From NCBI GenBank assembly GCA_030295235.1, contig AP026151.1, positions 310,001-374,000 of the forward strand: 64,000 bases of DNA. Direction: 5' to 3'. Shown here in pieces: positions 22,580 to 33,098 of this stretch (its first letter is position 1; every line of letters starts with the position of its first letter). The notes under the pieces are model-generated. The model searched no databases and had not been told where the DNA came from. It saw only the letters and a program-made list of their open reading frames with translations. The position numbers were made by a program, and so were the translations under genes. The stretch comes from Fistulifera solaris (taxonomy: Eukaryota > Bacillariophyta > Bacillariophyceae > Naviculales > Stauroneidaceae).

Positions 22580-23202
22580 TGAAGTCATTCAGAGAGTGTC
22601 GTTGGTCGACCGCAGACACTCACAACTCATTAGTCCCATGACTGCCCGAAAACACTATACTTTCGTTTTACACACTTTACTCTATAACATTGTTGTTCAA
22701 ACTAGGCGAAATTGAAATAATTTGGCTTTTAGCACAAGTCAACACAGACACATTTTCGCGAGAACAATCGAGAATGCATCGCAAACGCTGCTGAAGGCTG
22801 CTGAACCGTCTCAAAGAATAACGTAGCTTAGCATGAAAAATATTTGATGTAGTATGTAGTAGTAAATGACTTAGACTAGTCATCCGTGACTGCATGATTA
22901 TTGTTTCTAGTTCTGAGAAACACTGTGACACGTGGCACAAATTCTGAAAAGTTTGCCACCTTACAAAAAGGAGTTCGATAGCAACGGCATCATGATCACA
23001 ATGCCAATGGCATTCTGACATCGCTTTGCGAATCAATCAGCTTTTCTCTCTGTATACTGGAAGACAAACAGCAAGCTAGATTGATATTTCGGCATTTCGC
23101 TTTCTTGGTACTACTACGGAAGCCAAAGCGCAAGTCTTGTATCTGTTCCTTCTTTTTTTTCATCGGCGGCTCGGCATTTCTCTTATTTCAACAACAATCA
23201 AC
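22580..23202. other. Intergenic between tandem paralogues
   Basis: About 620 bp. It includes a fragment near 22780-22900 with GCAAACGCTGCT and CATCCGTGACTGCATGAT, faintly like the 217-bp palindrome-bordered repeat at 54807-55263. No gene is supported. Confidence 0.4.
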
Positions 23203-24459
23203 ATGTCGTACGAAACACCGAAAGCCTTCCAGCCAGTTCCCGAGACGGAACTGGCAGAAGAAATGAAAACGAGATTTCGTTTGCTCTGTAAGGAGTTGTC
23301 GGTTCTTTATCAAATTACCGGGGACATGGCGACTTTCGAGACGGCGATAGGGATGCTGCATCAGCTCGTCATCGAACAGGTCAAGACGCATCCCATCCTA
23401 GTCAGAGTCACTTCGACCGAATCGCACAAACTATCACTTCTGGGAGTCGCCTGCAAACATGCGGGCATCCATTTTCAGGAAACGATACAGTTTCTCATTG
23501 AAAATAATCCGCATGCCCTTTGTGGGCGCCTTCGGTCCATGAATCACCCATTCACATGCTGGTTTTGAATGGGAACTTTGCAATAATACCTTGGATTATG
23601 GAGCGGTATCCGTGGGTGTTGCAGCATCAACTGTATGGAGGAAAACCCCTCATATCGAAATGATGAGGCATTATGCTTACGGTCGATGTGATCTGGACGC
23701 AATTCAAAAGTTTATCAACTCTACCCTCAAGGGCTTCGAGAACGAGAAGGAACGGATTTTACCAGCAGGTACCCCTTGTTGATGAGTATTGAAGGTTATT
23801 GCGAACCCGATGCGGACTTCTTTATCTGGATGGCGGAACAATATCCCGAAGCAGTGTATGATGGAGTTCCGGGTTTTACGATTTTGCATCGACTTTGCTC
23901 GGTGATGGCCCAGACAGAACGCCGAGGCGTACTCGACAAGTGCACACCCAATATGGCCAAAATTTGTCGCTTTCTCATCACCAAACATTTGTCTCTTGTC
24001 CGCCAAACTACCAACTACGGTAATTACTTGCCGATTCACAAGATAGCAGATCGCTGCGATCGACCCCTGGTGCGAGAGATGGTGATTTTATTGTTGAAAG
24101 CGTATCCAGAGTGCGTACAAGTCGTCGCCGGCGACTCACATCCCGCGCTGGCTACGGTCTCATTCATTTGGCAAGTGCACTCACTTGTAGTGGAGGAAGT
24201 AGCGATTGAGGAGGAAATAATAACTCTGGAGGAGAATGCACAAAATATGAACACGGCGGCAGTCTTTTCGACCGATCCTCAACGGTTTGGTTCGCTCTCG
24301 GAAGTCTTTTCCGCATGGGCGAATCAACGAATTACCGACATTTTGCTGCCACGGAAGCAGCAAATCCAAGAGCAGCTGGAGGATACCTACTTTGAAAGGA
24401 ACGACGTGGATGAGCTAGCTGCGGAGTTGAATGGTCGGGTTGTGTTAGGAAATAATTAA
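23203..24459 (+). CDS. Unrecognised diatom-type protein, tandem paralogue B, three frame breaks
   Basis: It starts MSYETPKAFQPVPETELAEE and parallels the gene at 21204 along its whole length (TIQFLIENNPHAL, IPWIMERYPWVLQHQ, FFIWMAEQYPEAVYDG, VPGFTILHRLC, LPIHKIADRC), but lacks the acidic tail. Three one-base losses are inferred from alignment with the paralogue, all in homopolymers: TTT 23519-23521, CCCC 23646-23649 and CCCC 23772-23775. With these the locus is 420 codons. If the breaks were real, this copy would be a pseudogene next to a live copy; because similar breaks occur in essential-type genes nearby, I favour sequence error. Confidence 0.55.
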
Positions 24460-24697
24460 AATAGTGTCAAAATGTGAGGGTGAATAATTTGTGTCGAATA
24501 CTTGTACTCCGGAGTATAATGGGTGACTTATACGTGCGTGTGCGTCGCATCGGCATCTGTGTTTCAACATTTGAGTGCCGAATTGCGACTGGCATCAACC
24601 ATCAACAAAAACAAAACAAAAAATCCGAATCATCGTCACATCTTCTGTTGACGCAGAAGCAAAGAAGGCTTTCATAATCGATTATTACTTTAGCACG

Positions 24698-25329
24698 ATG
24701 AAGATTAGTCCGTCACTTTGTTTTGTTATTATCTTGCCCGCTCTGACCCAGGCATTCTCGCCGAAACATCAAGCGGACACATCCTGGAAGAACGTGTCTC
24801 ACCGACCACTCACTTTTTGGTGTGCATCCGCCTTTTGGTCGGTGCTGGCACCAGTAGCCTTCGCCGTATCGGGTGGTGGCTTGGACTTTGCTGGAATTGA
24901 TATCAGTGGGCAAGACTTTTCGAAAGGAAATTACAAGGGGAAGGATTTCACACAAGGTGCGTTGGCAAAAACAAATCGATATTTCATTTGCATTTCCTTT
25001 GACACTTTTTCCGTGTAGTCATTGCGAAAGGAACGAATTTTGCTGGAAGCAATTTGCAGGGCTGTCGTTTTTATAAGGCGTATCTTGTCAATACGAATTT
25101 CGATGATGCCGATCTGCGCGGAGCCTCTTTGGAAGATACCAGCATGGACGGTGCCAGCTTGAGAAATACCATGGCAGCGGGAGCGTACTTTTCGGCCAGT
25201 ATCTTGGATGCGAAAGATCTCACGAATGCGGACTTTACCGACGCTCAATTTCCATTGAAAACGTTGCCTCTACTGTGTATGCGAGGCGATGTGACGGATC
25301 TGACACGCGAATCTCTCATGTGCCCGTAA
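24698..25329 (+). CDS. Plastid-targeted, probably thylakoid-lumen, pentapeptide-repeat protein, one intron
   Basis: Exons 24698-24956 and 25019-25329; the intron 24957-25018 begins GTGCG and ends TGTAG. 189 residues. The presequence is tripartite: signal peptide MKISPSLCFVIILPALTQAF with the plastid motif QAFSP, a transit region, then a second hydrophobic stretch FWSVLAPVAFA ending in an AFA cleavage-like site, which suggests transfer into the thylakoid lumen. The mature part is a run of A(D/N)LxX pentapeptides (DFAGIDISGQDFSKGNYKGK.., NTNFDDADLRGASLEDTSMD..). Such right-handed beta-helix proteins are common in lumens of plants and cyanobacteria; the biochemical role is not known. The join keeps the repeat phase, which supports the splice sites. 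Confidence 0.8.
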
Positions 25330-25458
25330 AGAAGGCAATTCGCAAGACGGCAGTCGAACAATCCTTGACGCTAGAATGATATTTAGCAGCCTAACTCTAA
25401 ACATTATTAACGCTCTTATCACTACACGTTCCTCGTCGCCATCATTGTAGAACATTCT

Positions 25459-28400
25459 TTATTCTAGACCAAAACCTTCACATTCCAGAATCGCACGACC
25501 GAGACGATCGCAAAGTTTTTCATAATTGGATCCGTAATCGGGTAAAAGCAACGTGTTGAAGCACGTATGAGAAGTTGGAAGGTGATCGGAGTCAATACCT
25601 GCTCGTTGTACTTTGAATTGCAACGATCCGAGTCCTCCAATGGGCGCTTTGGAACTACCTGTACTAAATTGCAAAACTTCATCTTGGTGTCCAAGTCCGC
25701 GCTCTTGAGATATTTCCAAAGGTTTTGCACCGCGTCAGACTCTTTTGTGTAGCCTCCTTCGTATTCGGCATTTTTCTCCAAGGCTTCAAAATCTAATTCA
25801 GGAGTGCCGACGACTAACAGTTCAAGTTCCTCCGGACGGAAAAGATCTAAGCTGGAAGACTCCATGATGCGCAGCACGCCTTTTTGAAAGCTTCCCATTG
25901 AGGTTGAATGCTGTCTACCAAGAGCCATTTCACGTACAATAGAACATATTCCTCCTTGTTAAAACTCGTTACGGGAATGTCAGCACCCCCAGGTTTCAGC
26001 TCGACTTTCTTCTCTTCTCCAAGATCCATCCAAGACACCTCGAAAGAAAGGCAAAGATATCTTCAACATCATCTCCATCGTAGTCGAGTAATTGTTGCAT
26101 TCCTTTGCGAATTTCGGGATCGACTAAATCTTCTAGTCCCAATGGAAGATCCAACAGTTTTCGGTACACGGCCTGGGGAAAATGGACGTCGAGAAGAACA
26201 CCATTATACAAACCTAGACCGAACAATATCCCGACTAGCTCGTAGCCCTGTTCATCCCACGTGCAATCCGAGTTGAACCATGTAATATTATCGCCAAATC
26301 GTCTCGTCCACATGCTTGAATTTACGTCAAATAGTTCATCGCTTAACAGGTGAAAGAACTCTCGCGTCACTCCACCGGCGTCGACACCGTCTTCTCCTTT
26401 GAACTTGACCCGCAATTTCATTCGTAATTCTTTCGGATCTGCTTCCTTGATTTTCGCTAGAGTTTGCTCCAAAAGATTCTCGCGCTCCACTTCGAGTACA
26501 TAAAATGGGTCAATCGCGAGACCGTCCGGTCGAATTTCTACACGGCCACTTTCTGTTGCTGTTTTCATCATATTCACTTGACTTTCTATCAAAAGTAAGT
26601 CTCGCTTTTTGGTTGGGGGGATCAAGAAGGGACTTGCACAGATAAGAAAAGGACGCGAAACTGGATCTTTGCCGTACGACTTCAAAGACCGCAAATCATC
26701 GAACAACACTTCCAGCGGCATTTTTTCTACAGCTTCGCTGTAAAAGTCCTCTGGAGCGGCAATATTAGCACGCTCGGAAGCTCGATGAAGCCATCGCAGT
26801 ACTGACACGATGATAGGAACGGCTCGACGAGAGACCTTCGTGTGCACCACGCCATTTTCATCAATTTCAATATGAAGCGCTTTACCAAGTTGAGAAAGCA
26901 ATGGTTTTACCAGCATCCGGACGAAAAGATCGGATGGATACAAGGTCATCCACACCAACAACGCTTTGAAACCTTCGTACGGAAGTCCTAGGAGCGTCTC
27001 ACACAAAGCCATCACACAACTGCCCCTTGGGTCAAAGTCGACACCGTGACGGCTATTCAAGTCAAAGAACCGTATGTAATGAAGTAAACATCGAACAGAT
27101 TCAGGATATATCATTCGCGCCTGAGATTTCGATAAGCTCTGAAGTCCTTGTTGAATACTTTTCTCTGCAACGTCGGCAAGAGACTTTTGTAACTCCTTAT
27201 TGTTGAGCTTCGTAAGCTCCAAGAAAAGATGGTCAAGCTCGGAAGGATCAAGGAACAATCCATTGAGGACCGAAGGATATTTCAGTAACTGTTCTGTTCG
27301 ATTTATTAGCTCTCGACAAGACGGGCTCACGTTGTCATCTACTTCCATTTCGTTGGCTACTCTTCCGACGAGCTCTTCCAAGCTACAAGGCACGCCTGTT
27401 TCGGGACTTTCCCGCAAAGCTGAATCAAAGTCTACGGAACATTTCTGGAAACCTTTTTCCGCGGCAATTGCAACGTTCTGATCACCCCCAGCTGATATGG
27501 TCAAAATGTTCTTCCCAGAAAGAACTTTCTTCAACTCGCCACCTGTCGTCGCGCCCATCTGCCAAACATCGCCAGAACCGTCAAGGAGTAAAGTATTCTC
27601 ACAGCCGGCCTCCGCAGAAATAAATCGACCATTCTCAGGGTGCCGAACGATCTCCACTCGGTTGATAATCTCTTTTCCGGATACGCCTAGCTGCCCTTTA
27701 CTATTCGAACCGCATACAAGTAAGGTTCCGGATCTTGTCACAAGGACCGTGTGATCATTTCCAGCAGCAGCGTGCACTACTGCCACATCGTCTGCCAGGG
27801 ATATTTTGGAGTTGTTTTCAGAGACCGACCAGTTCGGGAAAGGCGTCTTTCCAAGCGGCGTCTCCAGCTGGCTTGTCGGTGTAAGAACAGGAACAGGAGA
27901 AAGCAGTTCCGTCGGATAGCCTCTACCACAGCAACCGGACGTATTCATACCCCAAGCATAGGCACTGCCGTGCGCGGTAAGGACGACGGCGTGATCTTTC
28001 CCCGCCGCGACAGCGGCTAACGGTAACCCCACCAATGCGGGTTGCTCCGCCGGAAGACCCAGGTCGCCCTGTTTCGCATTGACACGGTATCCTGCCACTG
28101 TTGAGACACCGCACGCCAGTACTGACATTCGTGAAGTCAACACGAGAGTAAATTGATTTCCGCAAGCGACGGAGACTGCTCGTGTGCCTGGTCCTAGAAA
28201 CATGGCTTTCGGAGAACACCATTCCTTCAGACCATTGTCCTGATCAACTGACCGAAAATGACCTAATTGTCCCTTCTCATTACTCCCCCATGTTAGAACA
28301 ACTCCCATATCCGTGATGGCTGCCGTATGATCCCAGCCACAGCTGACATGACGAATGAACGCGGTCCCCAAACATTCCAACTTGGACGGGCGAACGATTT

Positions 28401-29343
28401 CTGTGACATCCCGGGGATGCAACGGATCGACGGCACCGGCTGTGTTGACTCCACACGCAAAGACCTCCCCTTGATTGGTGGCATACGCCGAATGACACGG
28501 ACCGCATGAGACGGATAAAACACCGTTCAGTCGTCCGACGCGACTTTCCGCGGAAACTTTGGAATCTGCGGGGCTTCGCGCTACCATGTCATCGTGCAAG
28601 GCACTCGATGCACGAGGTCCCCAGGAATATACGGCAAATTCAAAGCCTTTCGTCTCTTCGGACTTGGGAACCGCAATCGATCCCGATATATTCCGTTGCA
28701 AGGCCGACAAATTAGTAATGCTCCGTTTCGGGAGCAACGGTTGAATTTCGGGCTTTACTTGCGAAGTATATATATCATTTTGTATTGTCTCTTGATCAAT
28801 GTCCATTTCTGGATCATCGGAAGATTCCGTCGGTTCTATGGTAATTTCCTGAATGTACGTGGTCAACAGCATACTGCTGTGCTCGTGCAGAATCATATCA
28901 TCCCCACCGAAAATACTGACCGAAAGCCGACGACTCGCCACCAAACTACTCGAGCGCCGATACGATCGTGTTCGCGGTGGAACCGACTCTTCGTCGTCAT
29001 GTTTCTCCGCATGCTCGAACTGCGTTCGTTGCACGAGTAACGACGCGCGTGCGGACTGTCGCACTTGTAAGGTGCTACTGCAACGCAGCATTTGTAACGG
29101 TATGCGATTCGAATGAGCGAATTCGGCCGTCCGTAAACGTTCCGATAAATCCGACGCACTCGGTAAATGATCCAGACGTTGTCGCAGACTTCCCAACATG
29201 CTGTTGACGGATTCAAACATGGCGCGACCGAGGCGTCGCGGGCGATGGAGTCGTTCTTCAATCTCTCTCAAGTCATTGTCAATGTCGCTCAAGGAAATGT
29301 TATTCGTGTTATTATTGTTGTTGTTTTCATTGTTTTCCGTCAT
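25459..29343 (-). CDS. RCC1-repeat HECT-domain E3 ubiquitin ligase (HERC-like), three frame breaks in the HECT lobe
   Basis: About 1,295 residues. After an Asn-rich, Ser/Arg-rich disordered N-terminus, RCC1-like blades occupy roughly residues 230-620 (SCGPCHSAYATNQGEVFACG, SCGWDHTAAITDMGVVLTWG, AAGNDHTVLVTRSGTLLVCG). A HECT domain closes the protein: LRVKFKGEDGVDAGGVTREF at its start, ELKPGGADIPVT, FRPEELELLVVG, and the catalytic Cys in LPTSHTCFNTLLLPDY, ending EGFGLE. HECT ligases form a thioester with ubiquitin on this Cys. The last 600 bp contain three one-base losses, in T/A runs at 26043-26045, 25881-25885 and 25673-25676 (plus-strand positions); each restores HECT consensus when supplied. 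The upstream 3.3 kb is unbroken. Confidence 0.85.
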
Positions 29344-29781
29344 TGCTTATAAAAGAAATGCAATCGTAAAAAGCAAAACAAGATTGCTTATTATCCTTCA
29401 CAATCAATAAAATATCTCCGCCCTTTTTCCCTTTCACCGTCACTCGTCGTCATTCCGCTCATCCGTTCGTCATTTTCCGGAGCTCCGTCATCCCGACGAC
29501 GGACAATCTTCCGCGACCATTGGAAGACCTTTTGCGATACTACTATTCAGATCACAGTCGATCAAAAAAGTAATCTACTTTCTCGTTTAGAGTCGTCTTT
29601 GACAGTGTGGAGAAGAGTAGACGAAACACGTCAGCCACGACACACATCACACATCACCAAGCTTCCGCCTTCGAAACGCGTTTGCTCGCAAACGACACCA
29701 TTTTCTTACGTTCCTTCTTTGTTGTTACCATCCTTGCAATCCAAAAGACGACGAATCATAACGAAACGCTAGATATCTAGA
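29344..29781. other. Divergent promoter region between HECT ligase and ClC genes
   Basis: About 440 bp separating two head-to-head genes. No conserved element or RNA gene recognised. Confidence 0.5.
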
Positions 29782-31560
29782 ATGAAGAAGCACGCCTATC
29801 TGCGCCGGTTCAGCAGCATCGCACTTCTTTGGATTCCAGCGATTGGAGCCTTTCAGACACATTTCCTCCCATCGGTCCATCGGCGCTCGTTCCAACCACG
29901 GACGATTCCGTCGTTAAAGGAAACCTGTTTGTCGAATTATCGAAATGGAGATGAAATGGGGTCTCTTGTCACCAACATGACGGAAGTGATAGCAATACAG
30001 CCACCGGGCGAAAGTGGAAATACTATTGCGACGACAGAAAATCCGATCGTTAACGAGGAAGGAGCGCAATTGTCGATACTCAATGAAGGAATGACATCAG
30101 CAGACGCATCTTATGGCGACACAACCAGTGATTCATCCAGTTTACCGACATCAAGTGACTCTACGACACATGTGCTGCAATTTCGTGCAATTTACAGGGA
30201 TCTATTGAAAGCTTCCATTATCGGTCTGGCGTCGGGTGTCGCCATCTCAATCTTCAAACTGGCAGTCGATGGTATTCGTCATGCTTTTTACAGTAATCCC
30301 GTACTACTGGCGCAATCTTGGTACCGGGCTCTCGTCCCGGTGATAGGAGGGTTGCTGGTTGGATGCTTGTCGCTGCCGGGTTCCTTTCCTCCTGGAATGA
30401 TGGATGTTCTCACCGATGTCGATCGGGAATCCAATCTACCCGTACGATCCATTCGAACCCGAGTACAGCAGCAACTGCAGTCGCTTCGGAAATCAGCGGC
30501 CGCCGCAGTTACGTTGGGGACAGGTTGTAGTCTCGGGCCGGAAGGTCCTTGTGTGGAGCTGGGTATGAGTGTAGCACGGTCTTGTATGGACCTGCAAGCC
30601 AACGGCAACCGCGTGGATCGATTGGCCTGGAATCGAATGTTGTTGTCGTGTGGTGCCGCTTCCGGTGTCGCCGCAGGATTCAATGCACCTCTCTCGGGGA
30701 TTCTATTTGCCATGGAGGTCATTCGAACCGCGTTTCGCAAACAGGAAAACGACGCATCGTCGATGCTCTCGGCACCGTCCGCGATCGCCCCCGTGGTGGT
30801 CTCTTCGGTCTTGGCGGCGTTGGTGACACAACGGCTGGTGGGTGCGCATGTGGTGTTGCACTTGTCACACTATACGCTCCGCAATCTTTTGGCGGAAATT
30901 CCTCTCTATGCCGTGTTGGGGACGCTGTGTGGTTTCGTGGCATTTGAATTTAATCAATTCAGTAAGTTCAGCAAAGACATCTTTCAAGGAAATCGTGGTT
31001 TCGCTTTTGTGAGATCTTTTATGAAGAAGGCACCCAATTCATTGAAGCCCATGATGGGAGGTACTGTCTGCGGGATACTTGGATTAATGGTTCCAGGAGT
31101 TTTATTTGTCGGGTACGACTCCATCAATGCCCTTCTCAACCATGGTGCAATGTCGGCACCCCATCTGTTAATGCTTCTTTTGACAAAGGGTTTTGCAACA
31201 GCAATATCGGGTGGATCCGGACTCGTGGGAGGAACGTTTGCACCATCGTTGTTTTTAGGTGCCATGACGGGTGCATCCTTTTATAATGTGGTCAGCGGCA
31301 TTTTTGCACTTTTTGCCAGTCCGACCGTGCCGAGTTTTCCGCTTTCCGATCTGCCAGGATTCACCATGGTCGGAGCAGCGAGTGTTCTAGCGGCTCTGTT
31401 CCGAGCTCCTTTGACGGCTACCATGCTATTGTTCGAGTTGACGCATGATTACAAAGTACTTCTTCCGCTCATGGTGAGTGCGGGGATTGGGTCTGTCGTC
31501 CGGGACATTTTGGAAGCAAAAGCAACAGCAAAGTATGTACAAAACAAAATCAATGCATAA
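29782..31560 (+). CDS. Plastid-targeted ClC-family chloride channel/transporter
   Basis: 592 residues, intact. The N-terminus has a signal peptide (SSIALLWIPAIGAF) with the plastid motif IGAFQ, then a Ser/Thr-rich acidic region to about residue 135. The ClC core shows GTGCSLGPEGPCVELG (the GxxxGPEGP selectivity loop; Pro-Glu gating position present), SGVAAGFNAPLSGILFAMEV, GGSGLVGGTFAPSLFLGAMT and APLTATMLLFELTHDY. No C-terminal CBS pair is present, since the chain stops soon after the last helix. Plastid ClC proteins such as Arabidopsis CLCe regulate thylakoid or envelope anion balance; the same role here is inference from targeting and class. Confidence 0.9.
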   Translation: MKKHAYLRRFSSIALLWIPAIGAFQTHFLPSVHRRSFQPRTIPSLKETCLSNYRNGDEMGSLVTNMTEVIAIQPPGESGNTIATTENPIVNEEGAQLSILNEGMTSADASYGDTTSDSSSLPTSSDSTTHVLQFRAIYRDLLKASIIGLASGVAISIFKLAVDGIRHAFYSNPVLLAQSWYRALVPVIGGLLVGCLSLPGSFPPGMMDVLTDVDRESNLPVRSIRTRVQQQLQSLRKSAAAAVTLGTGCSLGPEGPCVELGMSVARSCMDLQANGNRVDRLAWNRMLLSCGAASGVAAGFNAPLSGILFAMEVIRTAFRKQENDASSMLSAPSAIAPVVVSSVLAALVTQRLVGAHVVLHLSHYTLRNLLAEIPLYAVLGTLCGFVAFEFNQFSKFSKDIFQGNRGFAFVRSFMKKAPNSLKPMMGGTVCGILGLMVPGVLFVGYDSINALLNHGAMSAPHLLMLLLTKGFATAISGGSGLVGGTFAPSLFLGAMTGASFYNVVSGIFALFASPTVPSFPLSDLPGFTMVGAASVLAALFRAPLTATMLLFELTHDYKVLLPLMVSAGIGSVVRDILEAKATAKYVQNKINA

Positions 31561-31731
31561 ACTAGAATGAATTTGATCATACTATCCAAGACTGCATTTT
31601 AGTCGCGAGTCGTGAGATTCTCTCTACTGTATGCGCCCCATCCCTGAAAATACTCGAGCACAACACAACTTCGACAAAGCTCAACATAGAAACATATTAT
31701 TAAACACATACCTCTTTATTTTCTGTACCAG
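31561..31731. other. 3' flank of ClC gene
   Basis: Short A/T-rich downstream sequence leading into the tandem repeat at 31732. Nothing else seen. Confidence 0.4.
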
Positions 31732-31996
31732 TATGAATGAAATACAACTGGTCCGGAATTTCTGGAGTGCCCCAGATTTTCTGTATGAATGAAATACACC
31801 TAGTCCAGAAATTCTGGGCCACCTGTCCCAGAATTTCTGTTTGATTGAATTATTGTTGGTCCAGAATTTCTGGACCGCCCCAGATTTTCTGTATGAATGA
31901 AATACAACTGGTCCAGAATTTCTGGACTATCCCAGATTTTCTGTATGAACGAAATACAGTGGTCCAAAATTTCTGGACCGGCCCAGATTTTCCAGA
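31732..31996. repeat. Minisatellite, five copies of about 52 bp with palindromic core
   Basis: Units begin near 31732, 31784, 31840, 31892 and 31944 (spacing 52, 56, 52, 52). Each contains TATGAATGAAATACAACTGG, then the near-palindrome GGTCCAGAATTTCTGGACC, then CCCCAGATTTTCTG. Copies differ by substitutions. The array sits between the plus-strand ClC and Tim17-like genes and shows no convincing coding capacity. Confidence 0.85.
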
Positions 31997-32131
31997 ATTT
32001 TTTGGAACGACCTATACCGCAAACCGCAACACAGAAGGAAGGCAAGAAACGTGCTCGTTTTCAGTGATTAGCATCTCTTTTATTGCTCATTTGTCGTTTG
32101 AAATGACCTTAAAAAGGACTGACTAATCAGG

Positions 32132-32867
32132 ATGAACGACCAGTTGAGGTTCTTGTCATACAAATCCCCCAAAACTGTGGTTGCCGAATCGGTAAGTAGA
32201 TGATGCTGTCGAAGCCTTCAAGAGAAAGAAAATGAGACTGACGTATATTTTCTTGTAGGTCTTTCAGTTCATGCATGGTACAAATACTTTATCAAAAGTA
32301 AATTGCGCGTCTCACATAAACCTTTTCTCGCAAGCGCTCACCTATCATATCTCTTCAGGCCTCATTTATGGTGCAGCGTGGGGTTTGGTAAGCATCAACT
32401 ATCTATTGTTTCGTAACCCTCATATTCGAGATAAAAAATTACTCATTTACACTTGTATTACAGGTCACACCGTTCCCGGCTCCCGGTTCGGCTGCCGCAG
32501 CTCGAGGTACGTGACAAACAGGGGGATGATGATGATGATGAGTGCCGTTCACATCCTCAAAACGTCCCGTTTTACAGAAGCAGCCACAGGAATTTTCCGA
32601 CCCGTTCCAGTCTTTAGCTCTCTGTCGGCGGTTCCTTCCAATGCGATTTTCTTCGCCAGTCTGCTAGGATACCAACGGTTTTGTTCGAAAGGTTTGGAGC
32701 TCGTTCGGAGACAGGAAGATGTGTACAATGATTTCTTTGGTTTTGCGATGATTTGGCCGTATTATACCTACATACTGAATTATTCGGAGCGACGATTGAT
32801 TCTCCATAATCGCTGCGTAGGAGGAGCAGTCCTCATGTCCATCGGATACGTCACGTTTCTTGCGTGA
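32132..32867 (+). CDS. Tim17/Tim22/Tim23-family-like small membrane protein, five exons
   Basis: Exons 32132-32191, 32259-32277, 32359-32387, 32464-32506 and 32578-32867, all with GT..AG borders; together 147 codons in one frame, starting MNDQLRFLSYKSPKTVVAES. The exons of 19, 29 and 43 bp are very small, and the short hydrophobic segment VFQFMHGLIYGAAWGL is read across three of them. Further segments NAIFFASLLGYQRF, ELVRRQEDVYNDFFGFAMIW and GGAVLMSIGYVTFLA fit a four-helix Tim17-type fold (for example complex I B14.7/NDUFA11-like or a preprotein translocase subunit). Location is probably mitochondrial or plastid inner membrane. Family assignment is tentative; the splice model is supported by frame and consensus. 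Confidence 0.55.
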
Positions 32868-32897
32868 GCAGAATTTCGAGTTTCAGATCAGTTTATG

Positions 32898-33043
32898 TAG
32901 CAATGAAGCAACAACGAGTTCTATGCATTACAACTGCGACCTAATTTATTGTCGATGATTGTAGACTAGTTAGCAATGGAGCAACAACGGGTTCTATGCA
33001 ATACAACTGAGACCTAGTTTATCGTCGAAGATTGTAGATAAGT
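32898..33043. repeat. 73-bp direct tandem duplication (two copies)
   Basis: Copies at 32898-32970 and 32971-33043 share TAGCAATG.AGCAACAACG, TTCTATGCA.TACAACTG and GATTGTAGA blocks with about ten substitutions. It lies between convergent genes, in their shared 3' region. Confidence 0.8.
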
Positions 33044-33098
33044 TGCGGCCTATTCCTGTATCAAACCCTGGTCAAACCGCCTTTCGGTGTCGCCCGTA

